A DNA stretch of 64,000 nt from Streptosporangium becharense. GTDB taxonomy: Bacteria; Actinomycetota; Actinomycetes; Streptosporangiales; Streptosporangiaceae. The notes beneath the pieces are model-generated. The model saw only the letters and a list, made by a program, of their open reading frames with translations. It was not told where the DNA came from and ran no database searches. Made by a program: the position numbers and the translations under genes. Positions 56,605 to 64,000 of this stretch are shown piece by piece; the first letter of the stretch is position 1; each line of letters starts with the position of its first letter. The stretch lies in assembly GCF_014204985.1 (NCBI RefSeq), contig NZ_JACHMP010000001.1, positions 5,828,001-5,892,000 on the forward strand, written 5' to 3'.

Positions 56605-58155
56605 GTGAGCGTGGAGTACGACTACGTCGTCGTCGGGGCCGGGTCGGCCGGGTGCGTCCTGGCCGACCGGCTCTCGGCGGTCCCCGGTGTCACCGTCGCC
56701 CTGGTCGAGGCGGGCGGGTCCGACGACCGGATCGAGGTCCGGATGCCCGCGGGGTTCGCCAGGCTCTTCAAGACCGAGCGCGACTGGAACTTCACCACCG
56801 CCGCGCAGGCGGGGCTGGTCGGCAGGGAGCTCTACTGGCCGCGCGGCCGGATGATCGGCGGCTCCTCGTCGATGAACGGCCAGATGTGGGTGCGCGGGCA
56901 CCGCGCCGACTACGACGGCTGGAACGTGCCGGGCTGGTCCTACGACGAGGTCCTGCCGTACTTCCTGCGCAGTGAGCGCCGCGTCGGCAGCAACCGCGGC
57001 GGTGTGTACGGCACCGGCGGGCCCGTGCGCATCTGCGAGCTGCGCTCCCCGAACCCCGCCACCGAGCTGTTCCTGCGGGCCTGCGAGGAGCTGGGCATCG
57101 TCCGCCTGGACGAGCTCAACGGCCCCTCCAACGAGGGCTGCTCGCCCACCCCCGTCACCCAGCACCGGGGCCGCCGCTGGAGCTCGGCCGACGCCTACCT
57201 CAGGCCCGCGGCCGGGCGGCCCAACCTCACCGTGCTGACCTCCTCGCCCGTGCGGTCGGTCCTGATCGAGGACGGCCGGGCGGCCGGCGTGGTGTACGGC
57301 GACGGCGCGGTGGTGCGGGCCCGCGCCGAGGTGGTGCTGGCGGCCGGGACGATCGGCTCGCCGCACCTGCTGATGCTCTCCGGCGTCGGCCCGGCCGACG
57401 AACTGCGGGCCGAGGGGATCGAGCCGGTCCGCGACCTGCCCGGGGTCGGCGGGAACCTCCAGGACCACCTCGCGTCGGGGATCTTCCTGCACTGCCGGCG
57501 GCCGATCACGCTCGTCGGCGCCGAGTCGCCCGGCAACCTGCTCCGCTTCCTGGTCGGCCGCACCGGCAAGCTCACCTCCAACGTCGGTGAGGCCGTGGCG
57601 TTCATCCGCACCTCGCCGGACGAGCCCGCCCCCGACATAGAGCTGATCTTCGCCCCGGCTCCCTTCATCAACCACGGCCTCACCCCGCCGCCCGGCCACG
57701 GCCTGACCATCGCGTCGGTCCTGCTGCAACCGGAGAGCCGGGGCCGGGTCTTCCTGAACGGGCGTGACGTGGTGATCGACCCCGGCTACCTCACCGCGGA
57801 GGCCGACCTCCGGCGGCAGGTCGCGGGACTCCGGAAGGCCGGGGAACTGTTCGCCACCGAGGCGCTCGCCCCGCTCGCCGGGCCGCCCATGGACCCGTAC
57901 TGGGGCGCCGGGACCGACGAGGAACTGGCCCGCTGGATCCGTGAGCGCAGTGAGACCCTCTACCACCCGGTCGGCACCTGCCGGATGGGCGAGGACGACG
58001 ACTCGGTGGTGGACCCGGCCCTGCGGGTTCGAGGCGTCGCCGGGCTCAGAGTCGCCGACGCCTCGATCATGCCGGTCATCAATCGGGGTCACACCCAGGC
58101 CCCGGTCGTCATGATCGCGGAGAAGGCCGCCGACCTCATCCTCGCCGACAGGTGA
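56605..58155 (+). CDS. GMC-family FAD oxidoreductase (choline-dehydrogenase-like)
   Basis: 516 residues from GTG 56605, with GAGGAGGGG upstream. The dinucleotide fold YDYVVVGAGSAGCVLADRLS, GMC signature 1 GRMIGGSSSMNGQMWVRGHR, signature 2 GTIGSPHLLMLSGVGP, and the C-terminal catalytic His region YHPVGTCRMG and NRGHTQAP are all present. It oxidises an alcohol to an aldehyde with FAD; substrate unknown. Divergent from the acyl-CoA ligase gene. Confidence 0.93.
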   Translation: MSVEYDYVVVGAGSAGCVLADRLSAVPGVTVALVEAGGSDDRIEVRMPAGFARLFKTERDWNFTTAAQAGLVGRELYWPRGRMIGGSSSMNGQMWVRGHRADYDGWNVPGWSYDEVLPYFLRSERRVGSNRGGVYGTGGPVRICELRSPNPATELFLRACEELGIVRLDELNGPSNEGCSPTPVTQHRGRRWSSADAYLRPAAGRPNLTVLTSSPVRSVLIEDGRAAGVVYGDGAVVRARAEVVLAAGTIGSPHLLMLSGVGPADELRAEGIEPVRDLPGVGGNLQDHLASGIFLHCRRPITLVGAESPGNLLRFLVGRTGKLTSNVGEAVAFIRTSPDEPAPDIELIFAPAPFINHGLTPPPGHGLTIASVLLQPESRGRVFLNGRDVVIDPGYLTAEADLRRQVAGLRKAGELFATEALAPLAGPPMDPYWGAGTDEELARWIRERSETLYHPVGTCRMGEDDDSVVDPALRVRGVAGLRVADASIMPVINRGHTQAPVVMIAEKAADLILADR

Positions 58156-58708
58156 AGGCCGCCCGGCGGGCCGGAGGGGCCGCGCGAGGAGCGCGACCGT
58201 CGCGGAGGTCGTCATCCCGAAGGCTGATCTCCGATCATCGTGCAGGCGGATAGCCACATTTCCGGAGCGGATTAGTGTTGGCGCGAATTCGCGGGAAACC
58301 GGCCGGACGAGGGGCCGTGCTCAGCGGAGTCCCCGTTCGCGCGTATGCGCCAGAGAGGAGGATGTCGTCTCCCCGCCGCCCCGGTTCACACGGGCGGCTC
58401 ACGATTTCGCGTCATGTGCCCCCTCTGACGCCGCGTTTCCAGCAGAAGGCGCCTTTCCCCGGATAACGGCCCTCCGGTAACCGGGGAAAAGGCTGTTCAC
58501 GCGTGTGGACGCCGCACCGTCGGCCGGAGCCGGCGTTCCACACCCCCGTTTTCCGTCGTGCCGTGTCCGCCGAGAAGGGCCACGAGCGCTTTTCGCACTG
58601 CCCGGAAGTCCGCACGGAACGAGAGCCCGCGGCTCCGCCGTGCCGCCGTGATGACGGGCGGTGGCTCCGGGGACCCGGTACACGTGCCCACCCGAGAGAA
58701 GATGATCA
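58156..58708. other. Intergenic leader with one clear hairpin
   Basis: 553 bases without a supported gene. CCTTTCCCCGG (58452-58462) pairs with CCGGGGAAAAGG (58481-58492) to form a stem with one bulge in the probable 5' leader of the secreted-protein genes. 58245-58290 is comparatively AT-rich and may carry the promoter. Confidence 0.45.
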
Positions 58709-60382
58709 GTGAGATCGAGACGAAGAGACGACGGCGGAGCGCGCCGTCGGTGGAAGGGGACGGCCCGGCTGTCCCGGGTGCTCGCGGCCACGCTGACGTT
58801 CGTCCTGGCGGCGACCCTGCTGCGCGGGGTCCCGGCCTCCGCCGCGCCGGAGCAGACCGGCACGGAGGCGCTGAACAGCCAGCTGCACGCCCTGAACGTG
58901 CGCGTGCGCAGTTCGCAGTACTACAGGCACGTCCTGCTCAGCTCACTTCTCGTGGCCTGGTCGAAGAAGAAACCCGACCGGCCGGAGCAGGAGATCGTCC
59001 AGGAGTTCCTCAGCGTGTCGGAGCTTCTCGACGAACAGCTGGAGGAGCTCGGGGCGTCCCCCGGCGGGGACCCGGTGGCGGCACTCGGGGAGATCAGCCG
59101 GATGGTCGGCGAACACCCGGAGCTCGCTCCCGCCGCCGCGTCCCTCGGCGCGGCACTCCGCGGGTTCGCCGCGACGCCCGCGCAGCAGTTCGACAGCTGG
59201 CAGAACGCCGTGGCCGCGAACCACGCCCTCACCGGCAACGCCGCCGCCGTCCTGGACGAATGGGGCCGGGCGGTCGCCGCGGGCGTGCGCGGGATGGCGG
59301 CCACCCTCGGCGGAGACAACCCCCACGTGAAGGTCTGGGACAGCCGGATCGGGTCCTCCGTCGGCATCGGCGCCACCGCCACCACCGAGCAGCTGGTCGC
59401 GAACTCGGGGTTGGACGCCGTCGTCGACGTGCGGCGGATCCTGCAGATCCCGCAGGGCGACCCCGGATACCGGCAGGAGATCGAAAAACAGCTGGCCAAG
59501 CTCCTGGGGCACAACAACGACCTCGTCAGGGAAGCGGTCCAGTCGATCGACAAGCTGCAGAACGGCGACGACGGCGCCTTCCAGTGGAAGACCGACGCGC
59601 CTGCCGCACCGCCGTCCGCCCATGACGCGGCTCTGGCGGAGGCCAAGAAGCGTCAGGAGAAGATCGACCAGGTCAAGGACGGGATAAACGTCCTCGCCAA
59701 GCTGATGGAACGCCTCGATCCCAATGCCGCCAAGCAGGTGGCGGGAGTGGGGACCGCGGCCGCCAGGATCGCCACCGCGGTCAACGACTACCTCCCCAAG
59801 ATCGCCGGGAAGTCGTTCGGCAAGGCGTTCTTCTCCATGGGGACCGTGGCGCTGACCGGGAACATCATCGGTGCGATCAGCGACCTGCTCCCGATCTTCC
59901 TGGGCAGCCCGGAGCCGCAGCTCGTGCAGCAGCTCGGCAAGCTCCGCCAGGAGGTCGCCAACCTGCACAACGCCATGAACGAGCAGTTCAGCCGGGTGAA
60001 CGAGACCCTGAACACCATCTACGGCGACATGATGGGCAAGTTCGAGCAGGTCCTCAAGCTCCAGCGCGCGACGGCCGCCCAGCTGACGCAGATCCAGGGC
60101 CAACTGCAGAACATCCAGCAGAGCGTGGACGTCTGGGCGGCCGAGATCATCAAGTCGCTGCAGAACGGCGCGTTGCACAGCTCCCGGGAGGCGCTGAACG
60201 AGTACCTGGGGTACGAGAGGTTGCACAAGATCCCGATCCCGACGTACGGGGAATACGCCGGCGTCATCAACAAGGTGCACTACACGGCGGTCACCCAGAC
60301 CAGGGAGGAGCCGTTCGTGCCGAGCCCCGGTAACCACCAGCAGCACGAGGCGAACCCCGTCGCGGTGCCTGGACACCTATGA
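58709..60382 (+). CDS. Secreted helical protein, N-terminal part of a frameshifted gene
   Basis: 557 residues from GTG 58709: an Arg-rich n-region and signal peptide (VLAATLTFVLAATLLRGVPA, cut near ASA). Long helices follow, then a hydrophobic stretch (~370-400, FFSMGTVALTGNIIGAISDL) and a long coiled coil (~405-475, VQQLGKLRQEVANLHNAMNE). The last ~12 residues are out of frame: the +1 frame reads CLDTYEASGGVGGFLSWYGE and continues into the 60486 ORF, so an extra base (perhaps in the C-run at 60325-60328 or 60355-60358) splits one ~1053-residue gene. The helical-bundle plus buried hydrophobic hairpin resembles alpha-pore-forming toxins, a speculation. Confidence 0.7.
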   Translation: MRSRRRDDGGARRRWKGTARLSRVLAATLTFVLAATLLRGVPASAAPEQTGTEALNSQLHALNVRVRSSQYYRHVLLSSLLVAWSKKKPDRPEQEIVQEFLSVSELLDEQLEELGASPGGDPVAALGEISRMVGEHPELAPAAASLGAALRGFAATPAQQFDSWQNAVAANHALTGNAAAVLDEWGRAVAAGVRGMAATLGGDNPHVKVWDSRIGSSVGIGATATTEQLVANSGLDAVVDVRRILQIPQGDPGYRQEIEKQLAKLLGHNNDLVREAVQSIDKLQNGDDGAFQWKTDAPAAPPSAHDAALAEAKKRQEKIDQVKDGINVLAKLMERLDPNAAKQVAGVGTAAARIATAVNDYLPKIAGKSFGKAFFSMGTVALTGNIIGAISDLLPIFLGSPEPQLVQQLGKLRQEVANLHNAMNEQFSRVNETLNTIYGDMMGKFEQVLKLQRATAAQLTQIQGQLQNIQQSVDVWAAEIIKSLQNGALHSSREALNEYLGYERLHKIPIPTYGEYAGVINKVHYTAVTQTREEPFVPSPGNHQQHEANPVAVPGHL

Positions 60383-60485
60383 GGCGTCCGGCGGCGTCGG
60401 CGGCTTCCTCAGCTGGTACGGCGAGAAGAAGCACAGCTGGCCCACGGAGGTTCCCACCCCCCGCAACCTGGCGGCCTGGCTCACC

Positions 60486-61871
60486 ATGGCCCACGGCTAC
60501 GTGCAGCTGATGACGGAGAACCCGGTCTACGCCAAGGAGCTCGACCCCAAGCGCACCGCGGACATCGTCGCCGCGGGACTGGACATCGACGGCCTGGCGC
60601 AGGAGCTGAGCAAGCCCCAGGATGACGAAACCCGCACCAACAGGCTGTTCACCGGCCTGGTCGGCGACTACCGGAAGGCCGTCGGCGACCTGTCCGCGGC
60701 GCTGGTCCCGATCCAGGAGGAGATCACCGACGGCAAGGACTACCGGCTGTTCGGCACGGCGGACCAGGCGCTGCCCGCGGGCACCACACAGGAGTGGCCC
60801 GACACCGTCCCGTCGTGCGCACCCGCCCCGCCCCGAGAGCTCGCCCGCCCGAGGCTCAAGGTCGTGAAGGGACAGCTCCCGAACGCGATCCTGCTGGCCG
60901 AGCACGCCTTCCCCGAGGCCGACCGGCCCACGCTGACGGTCTGTCACACCTCGGGCCTGACCAACCAGCAGTCGAGCACCGAGGGGCAGGTGCTGACGAA
61001 GACGGCGGACCTGTCCGTCGTGATGAAGATGCAGCTCACGTGGCCGGACGGCAAGGTGGAGACCTATCGCACGTGGTCGCACGCCCAGCCCCTCGGCGTG
61101 GTCTGCCGGACCCGTCTGGGGCCGCCCCAGCAGGGCGACACCACCGTCTACTTCTGCAACGAGGACAAGCACTACCTCGACCGGTGGGCGGAGGACGGTT
61201 ACCGGAAGTACTTCGAGGCGCTCGCGACGGTCACCGACGACGCCGCGGTCCTGGCCTCCGTGCGGGACAGGGCGGCGCGCTTCCTCGCCGGGCGGCAGAA
61301 GGCCTACTACGACAGGGTGGTCGGTGACCTGACCACCGCGGGCAAGCCCCTGTCCGAGGCCAACGCCACGGTGACCAGGACCATGCGGCTGCTCCAGGCG
61401 TACACCCGGGCCGGCTGGGCGACCGCGTTCGCCAAGGACCCGATCATGCAGACGGTGCTGGCGGGAGCCGAGCGGCTGCCGTCGGACGTGGGCGAGGAGG
61501 CGGTGATCACCGAGATCTTCCGCAGAGCCCAGCAGAACTACGCCGAATGCAACCCCTCCGCCGGGACCGGCTCGCCCTGCGGGAACTCCGTCGCCTTCGA
61601 CCCGTTCGTGGGCCAGTCCCGCCAGTGGTTGCTCGACTGCACGAGCTGGTACGGCAGGAGCCGCCTGCCGGTCGACGCGTGGACCGGCGACCCGATCGGG
61701 AACACGCTCCTGGCGTTCGCGCGGCACGGGACGGGCGTCCTGCTGGCGCAGTACGAACAGCACTCCAAGGAGATCGCCGAAGGCGTCTACACCGAGGGCA
61801 TCCCCGAGGTCAAGGACACGATCAAGCTGCTGCAGGGCGTCGACGCGCTGTTCCGCGCCGACGCGGCGTAG
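60486..61871 (+). CDS. C-terminal part of the frameshifted secreted protein
   Basis: 461 residues from ATG 60486, but the frame is already coding from about 60360 (CLDTYEASGGVGGFLSWYGE, then PTPRNLAAWLTMAHGY). No signal peptide or ribosome site of its own, supporting the view that it belongs to the gene at 58709. A helical part to about residue 100 precedes a beta-rich domain with several Cys (VCHTSG, CRTRLG, YFCNEDK), then helices and a Cys-containing region near residue 360. I recognise no family. The 3' neighbour, also secreted, starts 96 bases on. Confidence 0.65.
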   Translation: MAHGYVQLMTENPVYAKELDPKRTADIVAAGLDIDGLAQELSKPQDDETRTNRLFTGLVGDYRKAVGDLSAALVPIQEEITDGKDYRLFGTADQALPAGTTQEWPDTVPSCAPAPPRELARPRLKVVKGQLPNAILLAEHAFPEADRPTLTVCHTSGLTNQQSSTEGQVLTKTADLSVVMKMQLTWPDGKVETYRTWSHAQPLGVVCRTRLGPPQQGDTTVYFCNEDKHYLDRWAEDGYRKYFEALATVTDDAAVLASVRDRAARFLAGRQKAYYDRVVGDLTTAGKPLSEANATVTRTMRLLQAYTRAGWATAFAKDPIMQTVLAGAERLPSDVGEEAVITEIFRRAQQNYAECNPSAGTGSPCGNSVAFDPFVGQSRQWLLDCTSWYGRSRLPVDAWTGDPIGNTLLAFARHGTGVLLAQYEQHSKEIAEGVYTEGIPEVKDTIKLLQGVDALFRADAA

Positions 61872-61967
61872 CACCGCCCCTCCGCGGGATGCGGACCGCA
61901 TCCGGTCCGCATCCCGCCGGTATCCCCGTGGAACCGACCGCCTGCGAAGGCAACCAAGGGAACATCG

Positions 61968-63773
61968 ATGCGAAGAAGAACGGCCGCCACCCTGGCGGCG
62001 AGTCTGCTCTGCCCGTTGCTGCTGGCCCTGACGGCTCCGTCGGCCCAGGCCGACCCGGCGGCGCCCGCCGTCCCGGCCGGTCCGCCAGGCCGGGTGGCGG
62101 CGCAGCCCGCGGGCCTCTTCCGGGCCGCCACCGGCAAGGACCCGGACCACCCGTTCTCCGGCAAACCCGGAAAGAAGGAAGAAGGGAAAAGGAAGGGCGA
62201 GGTCGAGCCCTACACGCCCAGCGAGCTCGACCGCAGGGCACTCCCGGCGCCGCCCGACGGCACGCCGGTGGCCCCCGCGACGACCAGGCTGAAGGAGCCC
62301 CCGGCCGGCTTCCCCACGCCCACACCGCCGGCCCCCGCCCGCGGAGCCGCCGCCCTCCCCGAGGTCAGCGTCGTGGGGTACTTCGACGAGGTCACCTTCG
62401 AGCCCGGGAAACTCAGGCTCAGGGGATGGGCCCTCGACGAGTTCGCCCCCGCGACGGGTCTCCGGGTCTTCGCCGTGGGCGAGAACGGGGTGAGGGTCTG
62501 GAGCGTGGCGGACAAGTACCGGCCCGACGTCGGACACGGTGACCACCATGGTTTCGACTTCACCGTCCCCCTCCCTCCGGGCCGGGGTGCGCACACCGTG
62601 TGCGTGTCCGCCCAGGCGGCCTCCACGTACACGAGCCTGGGCTGCATCGGCTACGACACCCGGCCGTTCGGCATGCTGGAGCAGCACCTGCGCAGCGTGG
62701 CGACCCCCAACGGGCAGTTCTCGGTCTTCCGCGGCTGGCTGATCGACCCCTACACCGCGGGCCCGGCGCAGCTCGACGTCACCGTGGGCGGGACACCGCG
62801 CCTCACGGCGTCGGCGTCCGCCCCGCACCCGAAGGCGGCCGGGGCGTTCCCCGCCTTCGGCCCCGACCACGGCTACGAGGTGTGGGTCGAGCACGTCTCC
62901 GCGGACGGCAACCACATGGTGTGCGTGCACAGCCTCTCCGCAGGCGTGCGCACCATGGTGGCCTGCGAGGACCACGACGAGAGACACAACCCGCACGGGT
63001 ATCTCGACGAGGTGGGCTGGCAGGGCGAGAACATCCTGGTGCGGGGCTGGGCGATCGACTGGGACACGACGGGCCCCGTCTCGGTGACGATCCGCGCCGA
63101 CGGCAAGGTCGTCAAGACCGTCTCGGCGAACGCCGACCGGCCGGATGTCGCCATCAGGTACCCCCAGTACGGACCGGCCCACGGGTTCGAGACGACGATC
63201 CCCGCGACCCTGGACGGACAGGAGATCACCGTCACGGCGAAGAACGTCTCCGTGGGCTTCGACAGCGAGTGGAAGAAGCGCTACGACGGTTCTGCCGGGC
63301 CGTGCCGCTGCGTCCGGGAGAACTTCGAGGAGGGCACGTTCGACAGGTCGCTCTACTCCCCGGCGCACGGCGGGCAGATCACGTCGGACCAGGCCAGGCG
63401 GGTGGCGGGTGGCCACTCCGTCTACGCTGAGTCCCCGGTCACGCAGGAATGGCACGAGTTCCTGTGGTCGGATCGGACCAAGCTGAAGCTGGCACCCCGC
63501 ACCACCTACACGGTGACGTTCAAGTATCGGCTCCTCGGCGCGGAGGGGACCCGGACGAACCCCTATTTCCTCGTCCGCAGCGCCACCGGAGGCTTCTCCA
63601 AGGACCTCGGGGTCACGAGCTGGTCCGAGCCCGCGGACGGCGACGTGCGGTCGAAGACGGTCACGTTCACCACCGGCGAGTTCGCCGACTACTACCTGCT
63701 CTGGACCCTGCACAACGGCGGCGCCATGGCGGTCGACGACATCGTGTTGAACGGCCCGGCGCAGCGGGGCTGA
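61968..63773 (+). CDS. Secreted protein with GWAxD-type repeats and C-terminal binding domain
   Basis: 601 residues from ATG 61968 with a clear signal peptide (RRRTAATLAASLLCPLLLAL). A Lys/Glu and Pro-rich stretch (~50-130) is followed by three modules of about 100 residues each marked by LRGWALDE, FRGWLIDP and VRGWAIDW, a repeat I know from many secreted actinobacterial proteins, with matched HGF or HGY words. The last ~150 residues (RENFEEGTFDRSLYSPAHGG, then YYLLWTLHNGGAMAVDDIVL) look like a jelly-roll carbohydrate-binding module. No catalytic domain. Probably cotranscribed with the frameshifted gene upstream. Confidence 0.75.
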   Translation: MRRRTAATLAASLLCPLLLALTAPSAQADPAAPAVPAGPPGRVAAQPAGLFRAATGKDPDHPFSGKPGKKEEGKRKGEVEPYTPSELDRRALPAPPDGTPVAPATTRLKEPPAGFPTPTPPAPARGAAALPEVSVVGYFDEVTFEPGKLRLRGWALDEFAPATGLRVFAVGENGVRVWSVADKYRPDVGHGDHHGFDFTVPLPPGRGAHTVCVSAQAASTYTSLGCIGYDTRPFGMLEQHLRSVATPNGQFSVFRGWLIDPYTAGPAQLDVTVGGTPRLTASASAPHPKAAGAFPAFGPDHGYEVWVEHVSADGNHMVCVHSLSAGVRTMVACEDHDERHNPHGYLDEVGWQGENILVRGWAIDWDTTGPVSVTIRADGKVVKTVSANADRPDVAIRYPQYGPAHGFETTIPATLDGQEITVTAKNVSVGFDSEWKKRYDGSAGPCRCVRENFEEGTFDRSLYSPAHGGQITSDQARRVAGGHSVYAESPVTQEWHEFLWSDRTKLKLAPRTTYTVTFKYRLLGAEGTRTNPYFLVRSATGGFSKDLGVTSWSEPADGDVRSKTVTFTTGEFADYYLLWTLHNGGAMAVDDIVLNGPAQRG

Positions 63774-64000
63774 CACCGGCACCCGCCGGCGCAGGAGCCC
63801 GGCCGGCACGGGAACCGGCCGCCGTCGAGGCCGGTGCCCGTGCCGGTTCCGGTGACGGTGCCCGCGACGGGGCTCGTCCGGAGGGCGGGGTGCGATCCCG
63901 CTCGCCGGACGTCGTGAGTCGTCAACCTGACGGATGATCGGAAATCGGTCGTCCGGGGGAGTGAGCGAGAGTCCGCCCGGCCCTAGCGTGAGGACGCACC
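63774..64000. other. Right-edge intergenic region
   Basis: No gene supported. Several CCGGTGCC / GGCACCGG-type words could form terminator hairpins for the secreted gene. Confidence 0.4.

Noticed and set aside
60320..60382. Programmed ribosomal frameshift in the secreted gene
   Set aside because: No slippery heptamer and following pseudoknot could be made out; a simple extra C in a C-run explains it better.
60291..63809. 1172-codon leftward open frame over the secreted genes
   Set aside because: Shadow of two coding genes; no domain, start or ribosome site.

Overview
The window is high-GC actinomycete chromosome. Frequent GTG starts, 4-base GTGA/ATGA gene overlaps, a FAD-reductase/SAM-methyltransferase pair of the 10-methyl fatty acid type, RlpA, LigB, DUF4192 and DUF1707/DUF4870 proteins and an actinomycete integrative element all fit a filamentous actinobacterium. 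I infer the family Streptosporangiaceae (Streptosporangium or Nonomuraea-like); no rRNA or marker gene here proves it. I see no tRNA, rRNA or CRISPR array.

Layout. Positions 1-12.8 kb hold housekeeping and small membrane genes: an MFS permease coupled to a PTH2-type peptidyl-tRNA hydrolase, a DUF3616 protein, Maf, EI24, DUF4192, an RlpA-like wall protein, ATP-dependent DNA ligase and an FKBP isomerase. Positions 13-20.6 kb form a sugar locus: two convergent LacI regulators, a GH1 beta-glucosidase, and a divergent ABC importer (binding protein plus two permeases) with LacI-type palindromes between. The first LacI gene and a decayed GH1 tail ahead of it look like an inverted duplicate of the second LacI/GH1 pair; the two LacI genes share a perfect 237-bp block. 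Positions 20.7-23.7 kb carry a general-stress-type membrane protein, a GuaB1-type GMP reductase and a small effector-binding-like protein.

Positions 23.9-32.4 kb hold a very large secreted protein gene (about 2186 aa: HAF repeats, an alpha/beta-hydrolase, DUF11-like and PKD modules). It lies between two directly repeated copies of an HTH/membrane-protein pair; the left copy is a decayed remnant.

Positions 34.0-45.1 kb are an integrated 11,091-bp AICE-like element. It has a large serine integrase at one end, a rolling-circle Rep, an FtsK/TraB-type translocase, an HTH-TPR regulator and several small genes, mostly in one leftward run. It sits exactly at the Walker A lysine codon of an ABC-transporter ATPase. 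The 5' piece of that gene (45102-45230) and the 3' piece (33294-34013) lie at opposite ends, sharing the hexamer CTTCCC. Before insertion, ATPase, permease, HTH regulator and membrane protein would have been one operon behind an operator-like palindrome at 45239-45258.

Positions 45.3-58.2 kb: a secreted repeat protein, a nitroreductase coupled to a CoA-transferase, a Ser/Thr kinase with an extracellular domain, the tmsA-tmsB-like operon, a hemerythrin protein, an acyl-CoA ligase with a TetR-type operator, and a GMC oxidoreductase. Positions 58.7-63.8 kb encode two secreted proteins; the first is split by an apparent 1-base frameshift.

A recurring oddity is short tandem arrays (19- or 26-bp units) starting at or just past stop codons (6.5, 10.6 and 14.3 kb).
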